From: Fulvia fulva | Taxonomy: Eukaryota > Ascomycota > Dothideomycetes > Mycosphaerellales > Mycosphaerellaceae | DNA length: 64,000 bases | Reading direction: 5' to 3' | Assembly: GCF_020509005.1 (NCBI RefSeq) | Contig: NC_063024.1 | Location: forward strand, 1,364,001-1,428,000 | Notes under the pieces: model-generated | Databases searched by the model: none | The model's input: only the letters and a program-made list of their open reading frames with translations | Told to the model about the DNA's origin: nothing | Translations under genes and position numbers: made by a program | Shown here: positions 45,266 to 56,361 of the stretch, piece by piece | How the letters are laid out: every line of letters starts with the position of its first letter | Numbering within the stretch: the first letter of the stretch is position 1

Positions 45266-46542
45266 ATGCTCCCAAGCACGTCACTGGCACTTGCGTGCCT
45301 TTCTGGACGCCGACTCTACACCTTCGCGGCGCCTACATCAGATTCACCCGCTGCCTATAGCTCAGAAGGAGCTCCATCATCACAGTGGCCTGTCGACTAC
45401 AGCACGTCTCTGACCCACTGGGACACCAAGATCGCGAACCAGACATCGAATGTGCAGAAGATCTACCCTGGCTATGGGCTCGATGCACCTCGCGTGGCGC
45501 CAATCAACGGCACTGTATCAGACTGGTGGTACTTCCATGCGTTCTCTCTCAATGGCGATGGTGATGTTTCCAGCGTGAACTTCAACTTCTACACCACATC
45601 ACCAGGTGGCTACCCACTGCTCCAGAACAAATCTACCATCCTGGACCTAGAGATCTTCGGTAGCTTCCCGAACGGCACAAACTACTGGGCGAACGAATAT
45701 CCCCAGACAGCATCAGTCATGACTGCAGGTAGCAGCTCGAATGGCAAGTGGGGACCGTACGGCAGCTGGGAGAGTAGTCCCGATGGGAAGTACTGGCAGC
45801 TTGACTTTGACATGCCTACTTCTGAGCTTGTTGGAACAGTCAAGATCCACTCGGTTTGTGCTCGTATTACGGTTCCTTGGACAGCACGCATACTGACTCT
45901 TACAGAATGGTGCACCACCTCACATTGCTTGTGGCCCGGCGGTAGAAGGCGGCGAGCAAGAGTTCCACCCTCACCTGTGGTGGTCAAACGCCCTCGCAGA
46001 CGGTAACGCCGAGGTCGACCTGACATACAAGGGCGAAAGCCTTAGCTTCTATGGCATTGGCTACCACGACAAGGCAAGTTGGCAGTCCCCTGGTTTCCAG
46101 AATCTGGACTAACATTGAGTAGACATGGGAAGACCAAAACTTCTACCAATCAGTCGGAAACTGGTACTGGGCCCAAGGCCGTGTCGGTCCCTACTCCTTC
46201 GTCTTCTACGACTCCCGCGACCGCAACGGCGGCGAGCACTTCCTCTCCTACATCGCCAAGGACGGCGAGATCATCACCAGCACATGTGCCGAGAACTCGG
46301 TCATCGCACGTCCATGGGGTAACGATATTACCTACCCACCTACCATGCAGAGTGGTGCTCCGCTTGGCTTGACTGTGGATTTTGATGTCGAGGGCAAGAA
46401 CTTCCACGTCAACTTCACCAGCTACGGCATCGTTACCGAGAACCCAGCATACACGAGATGGCTCGCTACTACTGAGGGAGGTTTTGAGGGCGAGGAACAG
46501 TACAACGGTACCACTGTGTGGGAAGTGGTCAAGCTCCAGTAA
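45266..46542 (+). CDS. CrtC/AttH-type lipocalin-like protein (fungal Diels-Alderase family)
   Basis: Three exons, 45266-45853, 45906-46073 and 46123-46542, give 391 residues. Exon 1 shows VSDWWYFHAFSLNGDGDVSSV and FPNGTNYWANEYP; exon 2 NGAPPHIACGP and HPHLWWSNALADGNAEVDL; exon 3 TWEDQNFYQSVGNWYWAQG, GPYSFVFYD and a hydrophilic end. The joined GIGYHDK-TWEDQNF is the family signature. Relatives include hydroxyneurosporene synthase (CrtC), AttH and the cyclases that catalyse intramolecular [4+2] steps in fungal polyketide pathways. No polyketide synthase is nearby, so the gene is an orphan here. Intron 1 has donor GTTTGT, and intron 2 starts with GC (GCAAGT...TAG). The N-terminus may be a signal peptide. 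Confidence 0.85.
46074..46122 (+). other. Non-canonical GC-AG intron, 49 bp
   Basis: Donor AAG|GCAAGT, the consensus for GC introns, branch GGACTAACA, acceptor GAGTAG. Removal joins GYHDK to TWEDQ in frame; no GT donor fits. Confidence 0.8.
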
Positions 46543-46631
46543 GAGATAGATAGACTAGAGCGAACGTGATTGCAAGAGACGGCTACGCGAGGCAGTGTAT
46601 ATACTGATATTATGTGCCCGTGGACAAACAA

Positions 46632-49600
46632 TCACGTCTTCCTTACCCCACTGCGCAACGTGCTGATATTGCTAAGCATAGCAGGAACAACGTGATTCGC
46701 AATCGGCGCTCGGAAGCCTTCGGGCAGCAAGAAGATATACCTCAACAACAGCTTCGTCGGATCTGTCGCAACATGAATGCCGTTGCCGCGAGAAGCGTCG
46801 TTCCCGGCATACTCAATGCCAAGCAACACTTTCTTATTCACATAAGCCGAATGCTGAGCAGCAAACGTCGGCTGTTGACATGGGGCTTGACTAGCATATC
46901 CCACAGCAGTAGAGGGGTTCTCTGCCAGGTATATACCACTTCCATGTGCAGCACCATGAGTCTGGAAGCTTGTGCTGCTGAGGACTTTCAAGCCCTGGCA
47001 GAGGATTGGCCAAAGACGGTCCATGCTGGTACCATGGAAGAGGACTTGTCGCGGTTGCAGGTGGTCATGTTTGGCGAAAGCCGCAGCGATTGGTGGAGGG
47101 CTATCGACCATGACGAATTGTAAGACATTCGGGAGGTTAGGAATGCGCAGAGGCCCCGAGTTTGCGGAGGCAAGGACGCCTTTGTAGCCGTTGCAGAGCC
47201 ATGATAGCAACAGTTCGCCGCGAAGACTACGGTAGTCGTGTGTCAGCTTTGCTCGACGAATCATGCTGCGACCGGGCAGATATACCTATACTTCGACTTG
47301 ATCTGATAGAGATCATCCAAGCTTTTCACTGCCGTTGCTATAGAAGGTATCTTGTTCATGAGGTCCAACAGCGGCGCATTCTGATTGAGCCGAGCAGGGC
47401 GCGTAGGCAAGAGGTCTAGGGTACCTTTGATCGACATCCACGTAACGGAGGCTTGCACCGCTGCCAACAATAGTTCAACAACAGGCTCATCAAGACGGAC
47501 ATCTGCTAGTCGTACTTCCAGACTCGACTGTATCCAGATCGCCCAACATCCGTTCGCAGCGCAGAGAGTTGGCCGGTATAGGTCAGCTTGCAAGGACTGA
47601 TCGCACACGATACAATGGTTGCCAAAGAGCTTGATGGCACGCTCGATGTTCCTGTAGATGACGCCGACTGATGTTCCTCGTGTGCTGTGGGTCGATACTA
47701 GCCACCTCCAGTCGCTCCTCATAATAGCATAGCCGATACGTGTGTCTCTTCCCTCACAGGGTAAACGATGTGGCGTTGATTGGCTTAGCTTCATGGGATT
47801 GTGCTTGATGCTGTGCCAGTCTGTTTGTGGATCACACACATGTACACAGAACGATTCCCACGAGCCACTGGGCGCTCTTGTTATGCGGACAATGATGCTT
47901 TCACTTGCTGTCAGACCCATCGCTTTTCGCTGCAGCAGCTTCAGATGGGCCGTGGAAAATGAGAGCTCGAGTGTTCTCTCGTCGACCTGTTCGACCATGT
48001 TGATAATGTCATCTGGCAGACTTAGATTCTCATCATCTGTCGTCGATGTAGTGTCCTCTATCTTGAGCTTGAGCAGAAGGGCTGCCACGCCAGATTTGTC
48101 TGTACGCTTCAATTGGGCCCTCGTAGCGTCGAGCTCGGCTGCTCCCTTCATCAGGTCTGCTACTCGGCGCAGAAAGTAGTCTTTAGCAAGATCCGCCTTC
48201 GCAGTCGGTGGTAGGTGTAATGCTACAGCAAGACATTGCAACGCTTTCGTTGTGCTCTGGTCAAGAACTGTGGTCGCTAGCCAGACATTGAGCTGCACAG
48301 CTGCGACGTACAGAGACTGGGTCAACGACAGATCAATAAGCTTACAACACTGCTCAAAGCAGGAATGTGAAGCTTCTTTGATCAGTTGCACACCAGCCAA
48401 TGTCGTCCCAGCATATGCATGGGTGTTTGTCAGACACTGTAGAATGTGGAGCATTGCAGTTCGACGCTCCTCTCGACTTTCTTGCTTCACACAGCTCAGG
48501 GCCTGAAATACAGTCTCTGATTGCACCCTGTCGAATGCAGTGTAAATGCAGCGAATGCTCTGATTCGAGTTCGGCATGGCGTGAAGGTCGTCCAGAGTTC
48601 TGCTGTACGCACTCAGTCTCTGTGTCCACGCCAGAGCTGCGTCGAGATGGCTAATAGTATCGTCAAAGACCCTATACAGATTCCAAATCCAGTGCTCGTA
48701 TGTACTGACTGCACAGTCTGTAAAAGTCCGCAGCTGCAGTACATACTGAGGTGATAAGCGGTACATGCCCATGACATACCGCACCAAGCTTCGCCAACAG
48801 TCCTTGTGACTACCAGGCTGCTGAACAGCATCCGCAGCAAGTGCCATAGCTTGCCGGCACACATCAGAAGCACTTGAGTCGGTGGATCGCGTGATACATG
48901 CAGAGAGTGCTCGGGCTGAAGCCTCTTGCAACAGCGCCAGGTCGATGATACACCCAGTGCGAGCAACGAGCGGAGTGTCCTGCGCGCCGGCGAGCGACAA
49001 TGCTGCTGAACGCTTACTGCTAGAAGTCGTTCGCACCCAGAGCGCATGGAGATGGTGCATCAAAGCCAGCTCTTCATCGCCAGTGGTATCATTTCCAAAG
49101 ACGAAGTCTCGGATGTACTTTGTCGCGAGAACTTCCAGTGTACCGTTGTCAGCAACGATGGCCTTGTACAAGGCAGAGAACGTGTATAGACTCTTCAGCC
49201 AAATGCCGTGTTCGGCATCGAAGCTTGTCTCCCTCAGCTCCGCCCCTTGTAGCCACGAGGACGATGGGGTGAGGGCTAGTTGGAAGCTACTAATGGCATT
49301 TGCGTGCGCGCTTTGCAAGGCCTGGTCGTGTCCGACCCAATCGAGATACTGGTTCCTGAGAGAGTCTGTGGCCCGGTAGACTTGCGTCATGATGTCGTCC
49401 TTGAGATACGTTCGCAGCTCCGCGTAAGCATCTTTGTCGAGAATCCGTAGCCCCTTGATGATGGTCGATGTCAGGCAGCGTGGGGCCAGTGGTGCGTCCT
49501 CCCGTTGCAAGACCATCATGAGGAAGGCCTGAGCTTCCTCAGATATCGCATCTTTGCATAGTTTCATTAGGTGGAGGGCGTGGTCATCGAGGCCAAGCTG

Positions 49601-50709
49601 CTTGTCCATACAAACATGCTCGAAAAACAATGCTTCTGTGCCTATGGGGCCATCGCTGCATATCCCGTCGACCGCGCAGAATAGATCATCCGAGAACCTT
49701 CTCAGCTCCTTGGCATCTGCATCTAGTAGTCGAGGACCGGGTGTTAGGCCGTTGGTTTTGAGCCAATGGTTGAATGTGCCGTTCGTAATGTGATATGCTG
49801 GTGCTGATGGCGAAATCTCTCTACATGTGCCGCCGAGGCTCTCGGGATCTGGCCCTAGCAGCGTCCACAATGCGCGCATATGCTTCTCATGCCATAACGC
49901 CTGCCATCGCAGTATACGATCTCCGTGTGGCCGCCAGCAGGCCCAACTATGCCATCTTGGTATGTTCGGTCCAAGCAGCTCTTCCAGTGCCGTTGATATG
50001 CCTTCAGGACGAGCTTGCAGTCTCGATAGAACCGATGCATACGGAATAGCTGCAGTCCAGTCTTCCCACAGCCGTGAAATCGCCAGTGAATCATCAACCC
50101 TGTGCAGGAGCCGGATGGTGATGTCGATTGCGCGTAAATATAAGGTTGGCTCGACAGGTAATGACGGCGAGCACCATTTGCTCAAGATTGCATACACGGC
50201 CGAGTGAGGCGATGTCAACGACGTCAGCTCTTGGGCAGTCTGTATCAGGAGTGTGGCCCAACGGCCATCGTGCACGAACGATATAACGTTGCTGCACTGA
50301 CTAGACGCAACGACGGCTTGTAGATATTGGTCCACGGGCTCGGCGGAGATACGAGAAAGCACAGCTAGTAACGCTTCGTGTGTCATCCGATGTGAACAAG
50401 CCGCTAAATCCACCGCCTTGTTTGGATGGTTATTTCGTCTGTATTGGTCACTGAAGCATGTCGTTTCGCCAAGTACACGTCCGTATGTGATCGTAGGTCC
50501 TTCCAAGGGAACGCCAGAGCGATCGAAGTGTGTACTGGTAGGAGTCCATTGGCGGTCTGGTCGATGTCCTTGTGCCATTGTTCCGGAGTGTATCTTCTGT
50601 GAAACCATTTGATCGACGTTCCGTGTGACTTGAGCAAGGCGTTAGGGGTCGACGCCAATGCGATCACTCCCTGAGAGGCATCAAACGCATAGGTATTCAG
50701 AGCATCCAT
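46632..50709 (-). pseudogene. Large PARP6/8-like ADP-ribosyltransferase protein, interrupted by frameshifts
   Basis: The C-terminal frame (47264-46632) holds a PARP catalytic domain: VLFHGTSMDRLWPILCQGL with the His of the H-Y-E triad, GAAHGSGIYLAENPSTAVGYAS with the Tyr, and LLRYIFLLPEGF at the last strand. It would transfer ADP-ribose from NAD+. Upstream, 1115 codons (50608-47261) form one helical frame of unknown function ending ...KYRYICPVAA, and 50709-50404 gives a natural N-terminus (MDALNTYAFDASQGVIALAS). Joins are out of frame near 50,420 and at 47,261-47,264 (ATGA overlap). The whole would be about 1,360 residues. Fungal relatives often carry a UBC domain next to PARP; none is seen here. 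Splicing does not fix the frames by eye, so this is a broken gene or has sequence errors. Confidence 0.72.
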
Positions 50710-51102
50710 GAGGTCGGACGAGCATCAACACAACGGCAACACTGATGGATGCAAAAAGTCACAGCTTGTCCTTTGGTACCACAAACTCGCTCATAGCAGG
50801 CATACAGCACGAGGCTATGTCCTACTGTGTACTTGCCATCAGTTGGTTCGGCTGTTCTTGCACTGCCAACCACAAAGCTTGGCCTTCGTTGGTGCTCGGG
50901 CGGCCTCGCTTCACATGCACGCAGCCTCCACCGCTAGGCACGATAGACTTTCGCGTCAGCCTCAATTCGATCATGTGTGTGGTAAAGATGCCTTACCCGT
51001 CAAGTACTTCCCAAGACCACCCCATGCCTGCCAGCAACACAATGGTAGAATAATTTCCTGAGCACACTTTAGTCACTACGCGTGGGAAATCGTCTGTGAA
51101 CT
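50710..51102. promoter_or_regulatory. Divergent intergenic region, about 390 bp
   Basis: Between the PARP-like gene (minus) and the 481-residue gene (plus). Nothing specific recognised. Confidence 0.5.
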
Positions 51103-52548
51103 ATGTTTGATGCTCATCCTTTTTCAAAACAAGCCAGAAGCCTATCTCGCTCTGATATAGCTTCGACAAGTCCTACGATGCCCAAGGAGGGAGTCAACCA
51201 TCACACTGCGACTGTATCAGCTGGACCATCATCGGCGGACGACTACAACATCATCAACGAGCTCCTCGAGGCCGTTGAGCGAAATCCAAATTCTGGGGAG
51301 GCGCGTTGCGTGCTGGCCGAGCAATACGATGCGTGGGGCTGGAAAGATGCTGCCGGAGATTTCATGGAAGAGATTCTCGGGTTACAACCAGAAGACTCAA
51401 CCGCGAGAGAGTGGCTTGCGGCCAATGGCCGACTCCAAGAATGCGCGTCGACAGCGTCAACAGCGTCAACAGCGGTACAGGCAACCGAGAGTAACGATGA
51501 CATCGCTCGGAAATTTTTGTCTCCTGGAGGACTTCGAGAACTGGGGAATGGCTACAAATTGCTCCTATCCGATGCGCAGGGCCTTCTCTCCGAGTTGCAG
51601 GCATTTCAAGATATGTGCGGGCCAGAGACAGATATCGCAGGCCAGATCGCTGATGTTCGAGCCATAGCTGAAGGGCGCTTGACATCCGCGGTAAAAGCCA
51701 GAGCGCCCCCTGCAGTACGTACTGTTGCTCAAGGCATTAAGCAAAGTCCAGCACCGCAACGAGTAGACAACGTCTGCAACGACCTGGAAGCAAATGTTCG
51801 ATGGATCCGCAACCAAGCATCAGGAAAGCAATCTGACCAGATTCGAGAAACAGTCCGCAAAAGAGCTGAAGCCATCAAGGCAGCTCTAGCACCAGAGTTA
51901 CATCACTTCGTCGACGATGCTTGGATGCATGTCGAACACGAGATCCTCGGCAGAAAGTACCAGAATGGTGGCCAGACGATGCTTGGGGACCTGGTAATTG
52001 CCATTCCGCGAACGGACTTCTATTGCAGTGGCGATGGATATGCATGGGACATGGCAGAGTTGGCCTCAGCCATCAAGGCAAATGGAGGTGTCATGCGAAA
52101 CCCGTTGTCCAAGCAATTATTCTCAGCAGACGATGTGCGATCCATTATCAGGCATCCACTTGGTAAAGGCCTAGCCGCGCTCCAGCTCAAGCAGAAAGAA
52201 CTCACCAGTGGTGTCCGAAAGAGCACGATCAGCAAGCTGAATGAGATGGCGGCAGTGCTTCTGGGCGACCAGACACTTGATGCCGCAGCCAGCCGTGAGG
52301 CGGTCGAGGGCTTCCTGACGTACACTGCCACATTGCCACAGGCTGAGCAGAACGCCCTGAAGGATCTTCGTGTACCCGCCAAGGACAGTCACACCGAACA
52401 GCCATTCGATGTGACGATAGGCGATGCTGTGGAGGACGCAAAAGCGAACCGGCAGTGTTTCCACAAGACGGGAGACCTGCTTTCACAGGCTGCCAGGTTC
52501 CTTGCGAGTCAGAAGATGGGCACGCAGATGCCTGGCGCGTGGAGCTGA
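51103..52548 (+). CDS. Conserved fungal protein of unknown function, TPR-like N-terminus
   Basis: 481 residues, intronless; ATG 51103 or the in-frame ATG 51178 (MPKEGVNHH) could start it. Residues about 47-110 resemble a TPR pair (NELLEAVERNPNSGEARCVL, then AEQYDAWGWKDAAGDFMEEI). A small ACAGCGTCA repeat encodes STASTASTA. The C-terminal half has a block, FYCSGDGYAWDMAELASAI through NPLSKQLFSADDVRSIIRHP, whose 'NP-S-Q' pattern recalls U-box/RING-like folds but lacks their metal-binding residues. Then QKELTSGVRKSTI and CFHKTGDLLSQAARFL follow. I believe this layout recurs in Dothideomycetes, but no function is known to me. Clean frame and normal codon use. Confidence 0.78.
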   Translation: MFDAHPFSKQARSLSRSDIASTSPTMPKEGVNHHTATVSAGPSSADDYNIINELLEAVERNPNSGEARCVLAEQYDAWGWKDAAGDFMEEILGLQPEDSTAREWLAANGRLQECASTASTASTAVQATESNDDIARKFLSPGGLRELGNGYKLLLSDAQGLLSELQAFQDMCGPETDIAGQIADVRAIAEGRLTSAVKARAPPAVRTVAQGIKQSPAPQRVDNVCNDLEANVRWIRNQASGKQSDQIRETVRKRAEAIKAALAPELHHFVDDAWMHVEHEILGRKYQNGGQTMLGDLVIAIPRTDFYCSGDGYAWDMAELASAIKANGGVMRNPLSKQLFSADDVRSIIRHPLGKGLAALQLKQKELTSGVRKSTISKLNEMAAVLLGDQTLDAAASREAVEGFLTYTATLPQAEQNALKDLRVPAKDSHTEQPFDVTIGDAVEDAKANRQCFHKTGDLLSQAARFLASQKMGTQMPGAWS

Positions 52549-52701
52549 AGTCCTAGTTCGAAGCTGCGGATGTAGACTGTGCAATTGAGGGCCAAGTGCA
52601 ATGAGTGCCTGAGCGATGGGAAGGCGCAGCGTGATGTTGTTTGTGGAGGATAGCCGAGGCGGGCTGTACGGACGACCGTTATTCGAATAGTCTCAGTCAT
52701 C

Positions 52702-53016
52702 ATGGTGCATGTCACTGGTTTTACTGGAATGTTCGAGTTCGAGGCTCGCGAAGCCCCGAACCCCACAGCCAGCACAAGTTTCGCGAAATTGGTGGTGGTA
52801 GGAGCCCTCGCTAGGCCTGCTACTCCAACCCAGATACGACAAGCGCTTCGAAACGTTCCGATCGACAATAGGGACAGAGGGTTCAACTGTCAAACGTGGA
52901 TCGAGAGTGCTCTCAAGGCCCTGAAGGACCATTGACACATATCGGCTAAGGATTATGACGAGGCATTGGACGGTATGGTCGAAGCTATTGCAGAGGCTGA
53001 GGACGAGGAGGAGTGA
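52702..53016 (+). pseudogene. Small hypothetical gene with an in-frame TGA
   Basis: From ATG 52702 the frame gives MVHVTGFTGMFEFEAREAP..., VPIDNRDRGFNCQTWIESAL and KALKDH, then TGA at 52933-52935. It continues in the same frame with HISAKDYDEALDGMVEAIAE and an acidic end to 53014-53016. The C-terminal FNCQTWIESAL block and the acidic tail look like one natural domain, so the TGA is probably a nonsense change. The protein would be about 104 residues. Family not identified. An earlier exon may be missing. Confidence 0.5.
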
Positions 53017-53022
53017 TAGCGT

Positions 53023-53877
53023 TCATGGACGCTGCCAGCGTGCAATTGCTTGGTGTGTTAAGAGCTCTGTTGGATAGCGAGTCTCGAAAATGTCGATGGC
53101 AAGATGATGCCACCCTTTGCAAGATGTTGGACGGTCAAAGAAATTGACGGGCTCCCAGTACTCGGGATACCAGCCTGCAAACTCCCAGGCTAGGAGAGCT
53201 ACGATCTGGCCACCGCGGACCATGATGTTTCGTGGGGATAGATCGGCATGTGAGAACAGAATGCGATGGCCGGTTCGAGCGTGCAAGCTGTCCTCGAGCG
53301 TTTCGCGAACGAGCCGTGGGGTCCGCTTTCCCAGGTCAAGTATGAACATGTTGAAGTCCGTTTCTCGCTCGAATGGTCCGCCTGTGTAGTCACTGATGTA
53401 GCGGCAGTCCCGTGCAGGCCCGTCACACGCTCCGATGAGTTGCGGCCCTGGCGCGGGGGTGGCAGCGCGCATGGTTGATATGATGCCACGCAATTGTGAC
53501 GCGAGAGACTTTCTGGCCTCAGCATGCATGGTGTCCCATGCGTCCTCTAGGCACACTCCATCAACAAAGTCCATGCACATGGTACACATGCCTCCTGAGT
53601 GACGGCGACATCATGGACCCGCGGCACGGGGAGGCCTAGCGTACTAGCCAAGCGAAGGGCGTTTCCTTCTTCTTTGCGAACTCGTGCTCCGGTCTTCCGA
53701 ACGACATGGTGGTGTCGGGAAATCTTGCAGCCGTCTTCGAATGCCGTAGAGACCAACACGCCTGGGCTGAATCATCAGTCCGCGGCGGCTGTAGGCGGTA
53801 GTCGGTGTCCCAGTGACCTGACCTTCAGGCTCAGAAGCTAGGTCGGCACGGGCAGTTGTCATCTTGTTGCTGTTCAT
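53023..53877 (-). pseudogene. APH-type phosphotransferase/kinase-like protein, frameshifted and lacking a metal-binding Asp
   Basis: The N-lobe piece (53759-53547) reads VVRKTGARVRKEEGNALRLA, then LGLPVPRVHDVAVTQE. The C-lobe piece (53589-53023) continues in another frame with MCTMCMDFVDGVCLEDAWD, the catalytic loop FSHADLSPRNIMV and WEFAGWYPEYWEP. The join near 53,580 is out of frame by one base. A third frame (53877, MNSNKMTTARADLAS) may hold the start. In the metal-binding motif the usual Asp before WE(F/Y)AGW is Ala (ALLAWEFAGW), so even a repaired product would probably not be an active kinase. The family transfers phosphate to small molecules; the substrate of fungal members is unknown. 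Confidence 0.75.
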
Positions 53878-54479
53878 GTTATGTTACATGTATCGCACTG
53901 GCTGCGGCGGGCGAGACTTGGTCAACAAAGCCGAAGTTTGGCGTCGTGGATGATGATGGAGCTGAAGTCCTAGGCGGTGCCTCGAGGCTGCGTGATGTTG
54001 TTGGTGAAGGAATGCCCTTCTAGCCGCGGCAGACTGAGCAAAATAAGTCACGCTCCAGGCACGGGACCGTCAAAAGTCGCAGTCGGAGAGGCACTCTTTC
54101 CTGCACTGATGAGCCGTGAGCATCGGTCACCGGCCCACACAACAACGCTTCGACTGCCACAGTGCTCAACAGCGTGTCTCATGAGTACCGCCCTGTGACA
54201 GATGTGGCCACCTTCGCTTGCCATGCAGACCAGCGACGTCAGTGAGGATGGTCGGCAGACCACACCACAGTCCTCCGGCACGTCGTTGAATAATCGAGTG
54301 CGCGACAATGCTCGGACAGGTCGGCTGTCAGCCTATAGCACGATAGTCCTCCCAAAGGCGTTCGGAATTCCGATGCACGATTGATAGACATGTAAGTCGT
54401 TTGCCTGTACTGACAGTCTTGACTACGCCTAGCATCGTTTTGCTACCAGATCGATACACTCCCCAAGTCATCACTCACC
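53878..54479. promoter_or_regulatory. Divergent intergenic region, about 600 bp
   Basis: Between the APH-like relic (minus) and the FAD monooxygenase (plus). No specific element recognised. Confidence 0.5.
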
Positions 54480-56361
54480 ATGGGCAGCATTGAACAGCCC
54501 CCGGCCACTCTGCCAGTGCTGGACGCAGATGTCTTGATCGTAGGAGCAGGGCCCTCTGGAGCGGCTTTGGCATGCTTTCTAGGCTCCCACGGCATCAAGG
54601 GCGTGATGGTCTCGAACGCCAAGGGACCATCGCCCACTCCTCGTGCCAACTGCCAGAATATGGCTGCTTTCGGTGAGCAGTCAGGTCTCAAGCACTCACA
54701 AATCATAAAGTCTAACTCTACCCACAGAATGTCTCCGCGACATTGACCTGGAGCAAGCCGCGCTGGAAGTCTCTCACACTGTCGAAGAGTACTCCACCTA
54801 CAACAGGATCTGCAAGAGTCTCGTTGGAGCAGAGATCTATCGTGCCTACACCTTTGGCAACGATCCCAAGCGACATGGCGACTACGCCGATGCAAGTCCT
54901 TGCAAAACAGCTTGCCTGCCACAAGATCAACTGGAACCCATCCTCCTCGCGAGAGCTTCAGAACGTGGCTGGTCCGTCCGCTTCGAGACGGAACTTGTCC
55001 ACTTCCAGCAGAACGAGCAGCGTGACATCGTGGAAACCGAGCTTGAACACGCTGTGACAGGCCAGCGCTACGTTGTACGCTCACGCTTCATGTGCGGTGC
55101 CGATGGTCCACAGAGCAAGATTGTAAAGGAACTCGACTTCCCACTCAATGTCGGTCCAGGAGGTGGCCTCGCCATCAACGTCTGGATCGAAGCAGACATG
55201 GGGCACCTCATGACCACGACCCCCGCTCTACTCTCCTACCTAACCCGCCCCGACCTCGCCCAACCCATGTACGGCATGATGGGCCTCGCGCACTTTATCA
55301 AGCCCTGGTCCGAATGGGTCATCTCCCTCATCTGCCATCCGGCCTACCAAAAAGTCACAGCAACCGAAGACGAAATCATGGCTCGCGTGAAGGAGCTCAT
55401 CGGCGACGACACAATCCCTATGAAGCTGAAGAACATCAGTGTCTGGAAAACAGAAGAAGTCTACGCGGAGCACTACTCAAAGGGAAACATCCACTGCCTA
55501 GGCGACGCCGTCCACCGCCACCCGCCCTTCGGCGGTCTTGGCTCCAACACCTGCATCCAAGACGCCTTCAACCTCGCGTGGAAACTCGCCTACGTCCTCA
55601 AAGGCCACGGCGGCCCTTCCCTTCTCCAGACTTACAGCACCGAGCGCCAACCCATCGGGAATTACGTCGTCGGGCGCGCGAACGATAATGGACGTCTGAA
55701 CATGACGCTGTACGGCATGCTCGGCGTCTTCGACCCGGACATCCAGCGCCGCAGCCAAGTCGACGAACTCCTCAAAGCGGACTCGGAGGAAGGCGAGCAG
55801 ATGCGTAATGCGCTCCGGAACGCCATTCGCGCTCTTGATGATGAACGTCATGGTCTGGGCGGGGAGATGAATCAGTGGTATAAGTCCGATGCCGTTTATA
55901 CAGGAGATGAGACGGAGGAGCCGTACTGGCCTAGCAACAATGACGAGCTCGCGCTGCATCACACTGTATCGACATACCCCGGCTTCCGCGTCCCGCACGC
56001 ATGGCTCGGGCAGGCGACGACGAAGCCGGGTCCTCGACCACCACTTGTCTCGACAAGGGATCTGTGTGGACATGGGAAGTTTTCGATTCTTACGGGGATT
56101 GGTGGGAAGGAGGCTTGGACTAATGCTGCGACTTGGGTGACTAAGACGCTCGGTGTGGAAATTGATGTGCACAGTATCGGGTGGGGACAGGACTACGAAG
56201 ATACGTTCTTTACATGGTTCGACAAGCGCGGCGTGGGAGAGAAGGGCGCAGTGCTCGTTCGACCTGACCGCACTGTGGCCTGGAGGTGCAAAGACGTGCC
56301 TGCCGCAGGAGCTGTTGAGAGGTTGGAGAATGTGCTGAAGTTGGTGCTTGCCAGGTACTGA
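54480..56361 (+). CDS. FAD-dependent aromatic monooxygenase (phenol/2,4-dichlorophenol hydroxylase type)
   Basis: Two exons, 54480-54672 and 54728-56361 (intron GTGAGC...CACAG, 55 bp), give 608 residues. The Rossmann FAD site is at residues 17-35 (DVLIVGAGPSGAALACFLG). The splice forms NMAAFECLRDIDLE, a family signature. Then come CGADGPQSKIVKEL (DG motif), the second FAD motif GNIHCLGDAVHRHPPFGGLGSNTCIQDAFNLAWKL (read in pieces), and a C-terminal thioredoxin-like domain ending VRPDRTVAWRCKDVP. Family members hydroxylate phenols using NADPH and oxygen, in catabolism or in tailoring of secondary metabolites. All motifs are intact. Cytosolic. Confidence 0.92.

Noticed and set aside
47190..47335. 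A small intron to join the 1,115-codon frame with the PARP domain
   Set aside because: The only GT...AG options are 26 bp (too short) or 69 bp in the wrong phase, so a frame break was kept.
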